NCBI RefSeq assembly: GCF_003105155.1
Contig: NZ_QETK01000002.1
Span: 147,614-211,613 of the forward strand
Direction: 5' to 3'
Origin: Pseudomonas sp. SDI
GTDB lineage: Bacteria; Pseudomonadota; Gammaproteobacteria; Pseudomonadales; Pseudomonadaceae
Length of the DNA: 64,000 nucleotides
In this document: piece after piece, positions 31,283 through 39,622 of the stretch
Numbering within the stretch: position 1 is the stretch's first letter
Layout of the letters: every line of letters starts with the position of its first letter
The notes under the pieces: model-generated
The model's input: only the letters and a program-made list of their open reading frames with translations
Told to the model about the DNA's origin: nothing
The model's database searches: none
Position numbers and translations under genes: made by a program

Positions 31283-32947
31283 GTGGAACGCGAATACATG
31301 GAATTCGACGTGGTCATCGTCGGCGCAGGTCCGGCGGGCCTGTCCGCCGCCTGCCGCTTGAAGCAGAAGGCCGCCGAAGCCGGTAACGAAATCAGCGTCT
31401 GCGTGGTTGAGAAAGGCTCCGAGGTCGGCGCACACATTCTCTCCGGCGCGGTCTTCGAGCCTCGCGCGCTCAACGAACTGTTCCCCGACTGGAAAGAGCT
31501 CGGCGCGCCACTGAACACCGCAGTCAAACGCGACGATATCTACGTGCTCAAGGATGGCCAGCGCTCGATCAAGGTGCCTGACCTGTTCGTGCCCAAGACC
31601 ATGCACAACCAGGGCAACTACATCATCTCCCTCGGCAACCTGTGCCGCTGGCTGGCCCAGCAGGCCGAGAACCTCGGCGTGGAAATCTACCCAGGTTTCG
31701 CCGCCCAGGAAGCCCTGTTCGACGAAAACGGCGTCGTCCGCGGGATCATCACCGGCGACCTCGGCGTCGACCGTGAAGGCAACCCGAAAGACGGTCTGTA
31801 CACCCCGGGCATGGAGCTGCGCGGCAAGTACACCCTGTTCGCCGAAGGCTGCCGTGGTCACATCGGCAAGCAGCTGATCAAGCGCTTCGACCTGGACAAC
31901 GCATCCGACGTGCAGCACTACGGCATCGGCCTGAAGGAAATCTGGGAAATCGACCCGGCCAAACATCAGCAAGGCCTGGTGGTGCACACCGCTGGCTGGC
32001 CGCTGGACGTCATGGCCAAGGAAAACACCGGTGGTTCGTTCCTCTACCACCTGGAAAACAACCAGGTCGTGGTTGGTCTGATCGTCGACCTGTCGTACAG
32101 CAACCCGTTCCTGTCGCCGTTCGACGAGTTCCAGCGCCTCAAGCACCACCCGGTCATCAGCCAGTACCTCGATGGCGGCAAGCGCATCAGCTACGGCGCT
32201 CGCGCACTGGCCAAGGGCGGCCTGAACTCGCTGCCGAAAATGGTCTTCGCCGGTGGCGCGCTGATCGGTTGCGACCTGGGTACCATGAACGTGGCCAAGA
32301 TCAAAGGCAGCCACACCGCCATGAAGTCCGGCATGCTCGCAGCGGAGGCTGTAGCCGACGCCCTGCTCGCCGGCGGCGAAGGTGGCGATCAGCTCAACAG
32401 CTACGTCGATGCGTTCAAAGCCAGCTGGCTGTATGAAGAGCTGTTCGCCAGCCGTAACTTCGGCCCGGCCATGCACAAGTTCGGCCCGATGCTCGGTGCT
32501 GCGTTCAACTATGTCGATCAGAACTGGTTCGGTGGCAAACTGCCGTTCACCCTGCACGACAAGAAGCCGGACTACGCCTGCCTGAAGTTGGCCGCCGAGT
32601 CGAAAAAGATCGACTACCCGAAACCGGACGGCAAGCTGAGCTTCGACAAACTGAGCTCGGTGTTCCTCTCCAGCACCAACCATGAAGAAGAGCAGCCGTG
32701 CCACCTGAAACTGGCCGATGCCGGCATTCCGATCGGCACCAACCTGCCGCTGTACGACGAACCGGCGCAGCGCTACTGCCCGGCCGGCGTATACGAGGTG
32801 GTGACACAGGAAGACGGCGCCAAGCGCTTCCAGATCAACGCCCAGAACTGCGTGCACTGCAAGACCTGTGACATCAAGGATCCTTCGCAGAACATCACCT
32901 GGGTAACCCCGGAAGGTGCCGGCGGCCCGACTTACCCGAACATGTAA
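31283..32947 (+). CDS. etfDH: electron transfer flavoprotein-ubiquinone oxidoreductase
   Basis: Peripheral inner-membrane FAD/Fe-S enzyme (554 residues) that oxidises reduced ETF and reduces ubiquinone. FAD motif VVIVGAGPAGLSAACRL at the N-terminus. The C-terminal ferredoxin-like part has the [4Fe-4S] Cys of YCPAGVYEV and of NCVHCKTCDIKDPSQNITW. The start is GTG at 31283 (MEREYMEFDVVIVG) with AGGAG upstream; a TTG six codons earlier is in frame but lacks a site. It is divergent from etfBA. Confidence 0.97.
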   Translation: MEREYMEFDVVIVGAGPAGLSAACRLKQKAAEAGNEISVCVVEKGSEVGAHILSGAVFEPRALNELFPDWKELGAPLNTAVKRDDIYVLKDGQRSIKVPDLFVPKTMHNQGNYIISLGNLCRWLAQQAENLGVEIYPGFAAQEALFDENGVVRGIITGDLGVDREGNPKDGLYTPGMELRGKYTLFAEGCRGHIGKQLIKRFDLDNASDVQHYGIGLKEIWEIDPAKHQQGLVVHTAGWPLDVMAKENTGGSFLYHLENNQVVVGLIVDLSYSNPFLSPFDEFQRLKHHPVISQYLDGGKRISYGARALAKGGLNSLPKMVFAGGALIGCDLGTMNVAKIKGSHTAMKSGMLAAEAVADALLAGGEGGDQLNSYVDAFKASWLYEELFASRNFGPAMHKFGPMLGAAFNYVDQNWFGGKLPFTLHDKKPDYACLKLAAESKKIDYPKPDGKLSFDKLSSVFLSSTNHEEEQPCHLKLADAGIPIGTNLPLYDEPAQRYCPAGVYEVVTQEDGAKRFQINAQNCVHCKTCDIKDPSQNITWVTPEGAGGPTYPNM

Positions 32948-32958
32948 GCCGCGCCAGT

Positions 32959-32997
32959 AAAAAGCCCCCTCTCACCGCACGGTGGAGGGGGCTTTTT
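32959..32997 (+). terminator. rho-independent terminator after the ETF dehydrogenase gene
   Basis: Long stem AAAGCCCCCTC / GAGGGGGCTTT with an inner CACC/GGTG stem, followed by a T run. An A run on the other side makes it potentially bidirectional for mqsA. Confidence 0.92.
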
Positions 32998-33010
32998 CAT
33001 GCCTGCCGAT

Positions 33011-33412
33011 TCAGGCAGTACGGACTTCGTGGAGTAGCTCGGGATGCCGATCCAACAGCTTGAGCAGTTTGACCAGGGCCAACGGCGGCTTGGTTTTGCC
33101 GGTTTCGTAACGCGAGAAGGCATTCACCCCGCCACCGAAAATCTCCGCCGCTTCGCGCGGGTCCAGCGCCAGCTTCTTGCGCACGCGGCTGATGAATGCC
33201 GGATCGACCAAGCTGCCGTTGACCTGATGACTGAACACCAGCATCGCCGCACTCACCCGCGCCGACTCGGCAGTATCGAGCACACGCTCGTCGCAGCCGC
33301 GGCAGAGCTCGCCAGTAACGGCCGGGATGACCAATGTTTCGCCCTTGTACACGTACGGCAAGTCGAAGGTGCCGGCGTCCAGCTCGGCGCCTCCACACAC
33401 AGGACATTTCAT
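33011..33412 (-). CDS. mqsA: MqsA-type antitoxin / HTH regulator
   Basis: A 133-residue antitoxin of the MqsRA family. The N-terminal zinc-binding domain has Cys3 and Cys6 (MKCPVCGGAEL) and a second pair in LCRGCDERV near 37-40. The C-terminal XRE helix-turn-helix (about 75-125) contains REAAEIFGGGVNAFSRYETG, the DNA-binding part. All recognisable elements are intact, and AAGGAG lies in the tail of the toxin remnant as its ribosome site. Known MqsA proteins neutralise MqsR and repress their own operon; here the toxin gene is broken. Confidence 0.93.
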   Translation of the reverse strand: MKCPVCGGAELDAGTFDLPYVYKGETLVIPAVTGELCRGCDERVLDTAESARVSAAMLVFSHQVNGSLVDPAFISRVRKKLALDPREAAEIFGGGVNAFSRYETGKTKPPLALVKLLKLLDRHPELLHEVRTA

Positions 33413-33414
33413 GC

Positions 33415-33590
33415 CTACAACTCCTTGAACGAGACGAGCAGTACGTCGTCGACCACGGTCGGTTTCAGGTAGACCGCGCCCGCACCGGAGCTCACTCGGT
33501 AGACGTCTTGCCAGACTCGATGATCGGCGTGGCTAAATTTGGCAACTTGGTTAATAGGGTAATACCCCCAAAGTCTGCCGCAGCCCCACC
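33415..33590 (-). pseudogene. mqsR: mqsR toxin remnant (C-terminal part only)
   Basis: The frame upstream of mqsA ends in FSHADHRVWQDVYRV, then GAVYLKPTVVDDVLLVSFKE. That corresponds to about residues 62-98 of the 98-residue E. coli MqsR (WQDVYR...VYLK...VLIVSFKE). Upstream of about 33580 the similarity stops: what precedes is an unrelated frame, with no MqsR N-terminus in any frame. Gln68, Tyr81 and Lys96 equivalents remain, but the Lys56 region is gone. The MFS transporter gene ends at 33637, so the missing two thirds have been deleted. Confidence 0.75.
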
Positions 33591-33636
33591 AGCAAGTAAC
33601 CTGCGCCTTTGTCACAAAGCATTTGAAGCGCTGGCG

Positions 33637-34953
33637 TCAGCCTTCGATCAGCGCCAGATCGTCTGCGCCGTGCAGCTGTTCTCGCATACCGAAATACACT
33701 GCACTGCAGGCGCCAACAGCGCCCATCAGCAAGCAGAAGCCCACGCACACCCACGGGCTCCACGGCATCAGCGCGATCAGCAGCAACGGTGTGGTGCTCG
33801 CCCACAGTGCATAGGCAACGTTGTAGGTAAAGGAGATGCCCGACACGCGGATCTGTGCCGGGAACAGCCCGACCATCACCGACGGCACCACCCCCACCAC
33901 CCCGCAGGCCAGCCCGGCCAGCGCATAGGCCGGCCCGGTCCAGCCCCAGTCGCCGATCAGGTTGCCATACAGCCCGGCGATACCCAGCGGCAGCAACAGG
34001 CTGTAAACCATCAAGGCGCGCCAGGCGCCAATGCGGTCCACCAGCAAGCCGGCCAGCACGCAGCCAATATTCAGGAAGACGATACCCAGGCTACTCAAGG
34101 CGAAGGTGTGCCCGGCGCTCATGCCAAAGCGCTGCTGCATCACCGTCGGCGTGATCACCACCAGCACCACCACCGCCGAGGTCAGCACGCAGGTCAGCAC
34201 AGCTGCCGGCAACAGCGCCCGTCGATGCTCGCGCAAGACCGCGCGCAGCGGGAATGCCACCGGCTGTTCGCGGCGCTCGCGCAGGGCAAGGAACACCGGC
34301 GTCTCGCTCAACCAGCGACGCAGCCATACCCCAATGACACCGAACACGCCGCCAAGCAGAAACGGATAGCGCCACGCGTAATCGAGAATTTCCTGCGCGC
34401 TGAAGACCTGCGCCAACGCCGTGGCAGTCAACGCCCCGAGCAGGTAGCCGAAGGTCAGCCCGGCCTGCAGGAAGCCCAGGGCATAGCCGCGGCGATTCAG
34501 CGGCGCATGCTCGGCGACGAAGGTCCAGGCACTGGGTACTTCGCCGCCCACCGCAGCGCCTTGCAGAATGCGCAGGGCCAGCAGGATCAGCGGCGCGGCG
34601 TAGCCGATGTCGGCGTAGGTCGGCATCACCCCGATCAGCAGGCACGGCAGCGCCATCATCAGGATGCTCAGGCTGAAGACCTTCTTGCGCCCCAGGTGAT
34701 CGGCAAAGTGCGCCATCAGGATGCCACCCAGCGGCCGCGCCAGGTAGCCGGTAACGAAGATCCCGAAACTTTGCAGCAGGCGCAGCCACTCAGGCATTTC
34801 CGGCGGGAAGAACAGCTGGCTCAGGGTCAGCGCGAAGAACACGAAGATGATGAAATCGTAGATCTCCAGCGCGCCGCCCAGGGCCGCCAGGCCGAGGGTC
34901 TTGTGGTCGCTGCGCGAGAGGCGCAAGGGGCGCGCAGGGTCGGTGGCAGTCAT
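33637..34953 (-). CDS. MFS transporter, metabolite:proton symporter type
   Basis: A 438-residue inner-membrane transporter with 12 predicted helices. ARPLGGILMAHFADHLGRKK near 72-91 is the loop 2-3 signature of the metabolite:H+ symporter (citrate/shikimate/proline) group, and LQGAAVGGEVPSAWTFVAEH is its helix 4-5 block. The second half repeats the pattern (LAGLLVDRIGAWRALMV). Substrate unknown, likely a small organic acid or betaine. It runs in the same direction as the mqsR remnant, 47 bases from it. Confidence 0.9.
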   Translation of the reverse strand: MTATDPARPLRLSRSDHKTLGLAALGGALEIYDFIIFVFFALTLSQLFFPPEMPEWLRLLQSFGIFVTGYLARPLGGILMAHFADHLGRKKVFSLSILMMALPCLLIGVMPTYADIGYAAPLILLALRILQGAAVGGEVPSAWTFVAEHAPLNRRGYALGFLQAGLTFGYLLGALTATALAQVFSAQEILDYAWRYPFLLGGVFGVIGVWLRRWLSETPVFLALRERREQPVAFPLRAVLREHRRALLPAAVLTCVLTSAVVVLVVITPTVMQQRFGMSAGHTFALSSLGIVFLNIGCVLAGLLVDRIGAWRALMVYSLLLPLGIAGLYGNLIGDWGWTGPAYALAGLACGVVGVVPSVMVGLFPAQIRVSGISFTYNVAYALWASTTPLLLIALMPWSPWVCVGFCLLMGAVGACSAVYFGMREQLHGADDLALIEG

Positions 34954-35038
34954 AAAGGCATCCGCGTCGGTAAACAGACTGCGCGCATCCGGGCGCGCCT
35001 GAACAAGCGCAAGAGGATACCAAAAAGGGCCGTGCCGC

Positions 35039-35524
35039 TCAGGATTGCCGGGAGAACACCGTGTGCCCCTGGTTCAACCAGTGCCGCGGATGCCCGGGCA
35101 CGCTGGATGGGCCGGCCGGGCTCGGCATCTGGCCCACCAGGCGCGGCGCATCGATGATCGCCATGAAGGCATGCAGTGCCTCGTCGTCCGGCACTCTCGG
35201 CAAGCTGATACTCACGGCCTGGCGTTGTGCGGCGGGCACACTGGGGACTTTGAGGTGTTGCGACTCATACAACAAGGCATGCCGAACCTGACTGTTGACC
35301 CGACAAAAGCGCTCCAGATCGACCCCGGCATGGCTGGCCAGGTCGATATTGCCGATCAGCAGGTCGAAGGGCAGCAAGGCGTTGTGTACCAGGTGCTGCA
35401 AGTCTTCGAAGGACTGCACCGGGGCCACCCGGTAATAGCCCATGCCATTGAGCATTTTCTCCATCTGCATCAGTTGCATGGGGTGTTCATCGGCAATCAG
35501 GATACGCAGCGACTTGTTCGGCAT
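35039..35524 (-). CDS. receiver-like protein lacking the phospho-acceptor Asp
   Basis: A 161-residue protein whose first 125 residues fold like a CheY receiver: strand 1 and the acidic pair in SLRILIADEHPMQLMQME, strand 3 in FDLLIGNIDLASHAGVDLER. The position that should be the phosphorylated Asp is Asn (IGN), and the usual Lys-Pro near the end is not evident. It therefore probably cannot be phosphorylated and may act by protein binding. The C-terminal 35 residues are Pro-rich. The start ATG at 35524 is preferred to a TTG two codons upstream. Confidence 0.7.
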   Translation of the reverse strand: MPNKSLRILIADEHPMQLMQMEKMLNGMGYYRVAPVQSFEDLQHLVHNALLPFDLLIGNIDLASHAGVDLERFCRVNSQVRHALLYESQHLKVPSVPAAQRQAVSISLPRVPDDEALHAFMAIIDAPRLVGQMPSPAGPSSVPGHPRHWLNQGHTVFSRQS

Positions 35525-35713
35525 CGTCAATGACCAAGGTAGTTGAGCGTGGGTAACGTTCCTTGACCAATACTGCGCCAGTCTTTAATGCAGGCTGTGG
35601 CGGGCACTTCGCCGAATGAAGGGTCTTTACTGATAGTTGTCGTGAACCAGGAGGAAATCAAGTCACGCCCGTGCAATTGTTATTGGTTGTTTCGGGCTAA
35701 CCCTGCGCGGCGC

Positions 35714-36208
35714 TTATTCCCACTGGCGCATACGCTGACGGCAGTGTTTCATCGCGTTGACAATGTGCTTCTCCACCAGGCTGCGCGAAATATTCAAGCG
35801 TTCGGCAATTTCCGGGTGCGAGAGGCCGTCGAGTTTGCGCAGCAGGAAGCTGTCGCGGCAGCTCGGGCTCAACTCGGCCAGGGCCCGCTGCATCAGTTCC
35901 AGGCGCTGGTTGAGGTCCATGCTCTGCTGCGGTGCCGGCGAGAAGAAGCGCTCGTCGGTGTCCAGCACCTCCAGCGGCTCCACTTGACGCAACTGGCCAC
36001 GCCGATGGCCATCGATCACCAGGTTCAGCGCCGTGCGGTAGAGAAACGCCCGCGGATGCTCGATCTCGGTTTCCCCGCAGCGCTCCAGTACGCGCACGTA
36101 AGCGTCATGAGCGACATCCTCGGCCACCTGGCGATTACCCAGGCGGGTATAGAGGAAACTCACCAATTCGCGATAGTAGTTTTCCAGTACGGCGCCTGGC
36201 TGCGACAT
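35714..36208 (-). CDS. FecI-type ECF sigma factor (iron-starvation sigma, no linked anti-sigma)
   Basis: A 164-residue ECF sigma factor of the FecI group. The sigma-2 region reads YYRELVSFLYTRLGNRQVAE through EHPRAFLYRTALNLVIDGHR. The sigma-4 helix-turn-helix reads GLSHPEIAERLNISRSLVEK. The ATG at 36208 is chosen because a Fur-box promoter lies just upstream, placing the transcript start near 36255 and excluding the longer frame to 36310; AGGGG precedes it. No FecR anti-sigma or TonB receptor gene is adjacent. It is divergent from pvdR. Confidence 0.88.
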   Translation of the reverse strand: MSQPGAVLENYYRELVSFLYTRLGNRQVAEDVAHDAYVRVLERCGETEIEHPRAFLYRTALNLVIDGHRRGQLRQVEPLEVLDTDERFFSPAPQQSMDLNQRLELMQRALAELSPSCRDSFLLRKLDGLSHPEIAERLNISRSLVEKHIVNAMKHCRQRMRQWE

Positions 36209-36270
36209 CTGCAGGTAAATCCCCTGGCCTGAAACGGATGACATGGATAGTGGCCATATGAGATACCATA

Positions 36271-36287
36271 AATTGGAATAATTCTCA
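36271..36287 (-). promoter_or_regulatory. Fur box in the promoter of the FecI-type sigma gene
   Basis: On the minus strand TGAGAATTATTCCAATT agrees with the Fur-type sequence TGAGAATTATTCTCATT at 15 of 17 positions. It lies within a possible TTGCTG-N17-TGGTAT promoter, so Fur-Fe would block RNA polymerase. Confidence 0.7.
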
Positions 36288-36364
36288 GCAAGATTTGCCC
36301 ATTGCATCACCGGTCACGCCATAGGCTGCTCACCCGGCGCCGGCAGTGCTGTCACCTGCGCGGG

Positions 36365-36388
36365 TAAATTCCCGCGTGGTTTTCTCGT
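36365..36388 (+). promoter_or_regulatory. PvdS-dependent promoter of pvdRT-opmQ
   Basis: TAAAT (36365-36369), exactly 16 bases, then CGT (36386-36388): the iron-starvation box recognised by PvdS. It points toward pvdR with a leader of about 75 bases. Confidence 0.85.
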
Positions 36389-36469
36389 TTACCTGGGAGT
36401 TTCCCGTGCCGGTCGAGCCTGCTCGCCAGGACCCTGTCACGGGCCGAACCCTTCTGGCCGGAACCCCGC

Positions 36470-37651
36470 ATGAGCCGTCAAACTGTCAAACGCCGCCTGC
36501 TGCTCTGTGGCCTCGGCCTGATCAGCCTGGGTGCCCTGGTTGCCTGGAAAACCCTGCCTGGCAGGGCTGATCCGCTGAACACCGTGGCCGTCACCCGCGG
36601 CACCATCGAAAGCAGCGTCACCGCCCTGGGCACCCTGCAGCCGCGCCGTTACGTGGATGTCGGTGCCCAGGCGTCCGGGCAGATCCGCAAACTGCATGTC
36701 GAAGCCGGCGACCGCGTCGAGGAAGGCCAATTGCTGGTGGAAATCGACCCGTCCACCCAGCAGGCCAAGCTCGATGCCGGCCGCTATTCCATCGAGAACC
36801 TCAAGGCCCAGCTCGCCGAACAGCAGGCGCAATACCAGCTGGCCGAGCAACAGCTCAAGCGTCAGCAGCACCTGGCCAGTGGCGGCGCTACCCGCGAGGA
36901 AGATGTGCAGAGCGCCCAGGCGCAACTGAAGGTAACCAAAGCGCGCATTGCCATGTACCGGGCGCAGATCCTTCAGGCCCAGGCCAGCCTGCGCAGCGAC
37001 GAAGCTGAACTGGGCTACACGCGCATCTACGCACCGATGACTGGCACCGTGGTCGCGGTGGACGCCCGCGAAGGCCAGACCCTCAATGCCCAGCAGCAGA
37101 CACCGCTGATTCTGCGCATCGCCAAGCTCTCGCCGATGACCGTCTGGGCGCAGGTGTCGGAAGCCGACATCGGCCACGTCAAACCCGGCATGAGCGCCTA
37201 CTTCACCACCCTCAGCGGCGGCAAGCGGCGCTGGAGCAGCACGGTGCGGCAGATCCTGCCGATCCCGCCCAAGCCCCTCGACCAGGCCAGCCAGAGCGGC
37301 ACCGGCAACAGCGGCACCAGCAGCAGCGGTGCGGCCAGCGGCAAAGTGGTGCTGTACACCGTGCTGCTCGACGTGGAAAACGCCGACAACGCGCTGATGG
37401 CGGAGATGACCGCCCAAGTGTTCTTCGTTGCCGGCCAGGCCAGCGACGTGCTGACCGCCCCCCTGGCCGCTCTCGAAGAGAGCCGCGGCGGTGCCGACCA
37501 ACGCATCGCTCAGGTGATCGCCGCCAATGGCCAGATCGAGCAGCGCCAGGTGCGCACCGGCCTCAGCGACCGCCTGCGGATCCAGATCCTCGACGGCCTG
37601 GCCGAAGGCGAGCAGCTGTTGATCGGCGCACCTGTCGCCAGCGGGGGTTGA
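36470..37651 (+). CDS. pvdR: pyoverdine efflux membrane-fusion protein PvdR (MacA-like)
   Basis: Periplasmic adaptor (393 residues) of the PvdRT-OpmQ pump that secretes and recycles pyoverdine. One N-terminal membrane anchor (about 9-27), lipoyl/barrel halves (VGAQASGQIRKLHVEAGDRV; YTRIYAPMTGTVVAVDAREG), an alpha-helical hairpin rich in Gln/Ala/Leu at about 100-170, then a beta-barrel domain. There is a Ser/Gly-rich insert at about 275-290 (SQSGTGNSGTSSSGAASG). The stop abuts the pvdT start (TGAATG). Confidence 0.92.
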   Translation: MSRQTVKRRLLLCGLGLISLGALVAWKTLPGRADPLNTVAVTRGTIESSVTALGTLQPRRYVDVGAQASGQIRKLHVEAGDRVEEGQLLVEIDPSTQQAKLDAGRYSIENLKAQLAEQQAQYQLAEQQLKRQQHLASGGATREEDVQSAQAQLKVTKARIAMYRAQILQAQASLRSDEAELGYTRIYAPMTGTVVAVDAREGQTLNAQQQTPLILRIAKLSPMTVWAQVSEADIGHVKPGMSAYFTTLSGGKRRWSSTVRQILPIPPKPLDQASQSGTGNSGTSSSGAASGKVVLYTVLLDVENADNALMAEMTAQVFFVAGQASDVLTAPLAALEESRGGADQRIAQVIAANGQIEQRQVRTGLSDRLRIQILDGLAEGEQLLIGAPVASGG

Positions 37652-39619
37652 ATGTCCACGCCGCTGATCGAACTGCGCGACATCCGCAAATCCTATGGCG
37701 GCCTCGATACGCCCAAGGTCGAGGTGGTGCGTGGCATCAGCCTGGCCATCCACCCGGGTGAGTTCGTGGCCATCGTCGGCGCCTCGGGCTCCGGCAAGTC
37801 GACCCTGATGAACATCCTCGGCTGCCTCGACCGGCCGACCTCCGGTGAATACCTGTTCGCCGGCAAGGACGTCGCCAGCCTCGACAGCGACGAGCTGGCC
37901 TGGCTGCGCCGCGAGGCGTTCGGGTTCGTCTTCCAGGGCTACCACCTGATCGCCTCGGGCTCGGCCCAGGAGAACGTCGAGATGCCGGCTATCTATGCCG
38001 GCACCCCGGCGGCCGAGCGGCATGCCCGCGCCGCCGCCCTGCTCGACCGCCTGGGCCTGGCCAGCCGCACCGTCAACCGTCCACATCAGCTGTCCGGCGG
38101 CCAGCAGCAGCGGGTGTCGATTGCCCGCGCGCTGATGAACGGCGGGCATATCATCCTCGCCGACGAGCCGACCGGCGCCCTCGACAGCCAGAGCGGCGCC
38201 GAGGTGATGACCCTGCTCGACGAACTGGCCAGCCAGGGCCACGTGATCATCCTGATTACCCACGACCGTGAAGTGGCCGCACGGGCCCAGCGCATGATCG
38301 AGATCCGCGACGGCCTGCTGCTCAGCGACTCGGCCACCGAACAGGCGCCCGTCGCCACGGCCGCGCCTGGCCTGCAAGCCGAGGACCTGCGCCAGCGCCT
38401 GGACCGTGGCGCCACCCAGAGCGGCGCCTGGAAAGGCGAACTGCTCGAAGCCCTGCAAGCGGCCTGGCGGGTGATGTGGATCAACCGCTTCCGCACCGCC
38501 CTGACCCTCCTCGGCATCGTCATCGGCGTGGCCTCGGTGGTGGTGATGCTGGCCGTCGGCGAAGGCAGCAAGCGCCAGGTGATGGCGCAGATGGCCGCCT
38601 TCGGCTCGAACATCCTCTACCTGAGCGGCAAGTCGGCGACCCTGCGCGACCCCGCCGGGGTCATCAGCCTCGACGATGTCGCCGCACTGTCGGGCCTGCC
38701 CCAGGTGCAGAAGATCATGCCGGTGATCGGCAACAAGATGATGGTCCGCCAGGGCAACAACAACGGCCAGTTCTACGTTGGCGGCAACAACACCTACTTC
38801 CCGGAGATCTTCAACTGGCCGGTGGTCGAGGGCAGTTTCTTCAGCGACGCCGACGCGCACAGCGCCGCTGCGGTGGCGGTGATCGGGCAAAAGGTCCGCA
38901 GCAAGCTGTTCGGCCCGCAGGCCAACCCCTTGGGCCAGTACATCCTGATCGAGAACGTGCCGTTCCAGGTGCTCGGCGTACTCGCCGGCAAGGGCGCCAG
39001 CTCTGGTAGCGAAGACAGCGACGAGCGCATCGTGGTGCCCTACTCCGCCGCCGCGATCCGCCTGTTCGGCAGCCGCGACCCGGAATACGTGACCATCGCC
39101 GCCGTCGATTCGCGGCGGGTCAAGGAAACCGAGCAGGCCATCGACCACCTGATGCGCAAGCTGCACCACGGCAAGCAGGACTACGAACTGACCAACGACG
39201 CCGCGCTGATCCAGGCCGAGGCCCGCACGCAGAACACCCTGTCGCTGATGCTCGGCTCGATTGCCGCGATCTCCTTGCTGGTTGGCGGCATCGGCGTGAT
39301 GAACATCATGCTGATGACCGTGCGCGAACGTACCCGCGAGATCGGCATCCGCATGGCCACCGGCGCCCGCCAGCGCGACATCCTGCGGCAGTTCCTCACC
39401 GAAGCGGTGCTGCTGTCGATGGTCGGCGGGCTCACCGGGATTGCTCTGGCGCTGCTGATCGGCGGCGTGCTGCTGCTTGCCGAGATCGCCGTGGCGTTCT
39501 CCCTGGGTGCCGTGCTTGGCGCCTTCGCCTGCGCCGTTATCACCGGCGTGGTTTTCGGGTTCATGCCGGCGCGCAAAGCCGCCCGCCTCGACCCGGTCAA
39601 AGCCCTTACCAGCGAATAA
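37652..39619 (+). CDS. pvdT: pyoverdine efflux ABC transporter PvdT (MacB-like)
   Basis: Inner-membrane ABC exporter (655 residues) with an N-terminal ATPase: Walker [14 protein letters not shown], signature [15 protein letters not shown], Walker [14 protein letters not shown] linker follows, then the MacB membrane part: one helix near 280, a large periplasmic domain, and three C-terminal helices containing [20 protein letters not shown]. It runs with PvdR and OpmQ. Confidence 0.95.
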   Translation: MSTPLIELRDIRKSYGGLDTPKVEVVRGISLAIHPGEFVAIVGASGSGKSTLMNILGCLDRPTSGEYLFAGKDVASLDSDELAWLRREAFGFVFQGYHLIASGSAQENVEMPAIYAGTPAAERHARAAALLDRLGLASRTVNRPHQLSGGQQQRVSIARALMNGGHIILADEPTGALDSQSGAEVMTLLDELASQGHVIILITHDREVAARAQRMIEIRDGLLLSDSATEQAPVATAAPGLQAEDLRQRLDRGATQSGAWKGELLEALQAAWRVMWINRFRTALTLLGIVIGVASVVVMLAVGEGSKRQVMAQMAAFGSNILYLSGKSATLRDPAGVISLDDVAALSGLPQVQKIMPVIGNKMMVRQGNNNGQFYVGGNNTYFPEIFNWPVVEGSFFSDADAHSAAAVAVIGQKVRSKLFGPQANPLGQYILIENVPFQVLGVLAGKGASSGSEDSDERIVVPYSAAAIRLFGSRDPEYVTIAAVDSRRVKETEQAIDHLMRKLHHGKQDYELTNDAALIQAEARTQNTLSLMLGSIAAISLLVGGIGVMNIMLMTVRERTREIGIRMATGARQRDILRQFLTEAVLLSMVGGLTGIALALLIGGVLLLAEIAVAFSLGAVLGAFACAVITGVVFGFMPARKAARLDPVKALTSE

Positions 39620-39622
39620 TCG

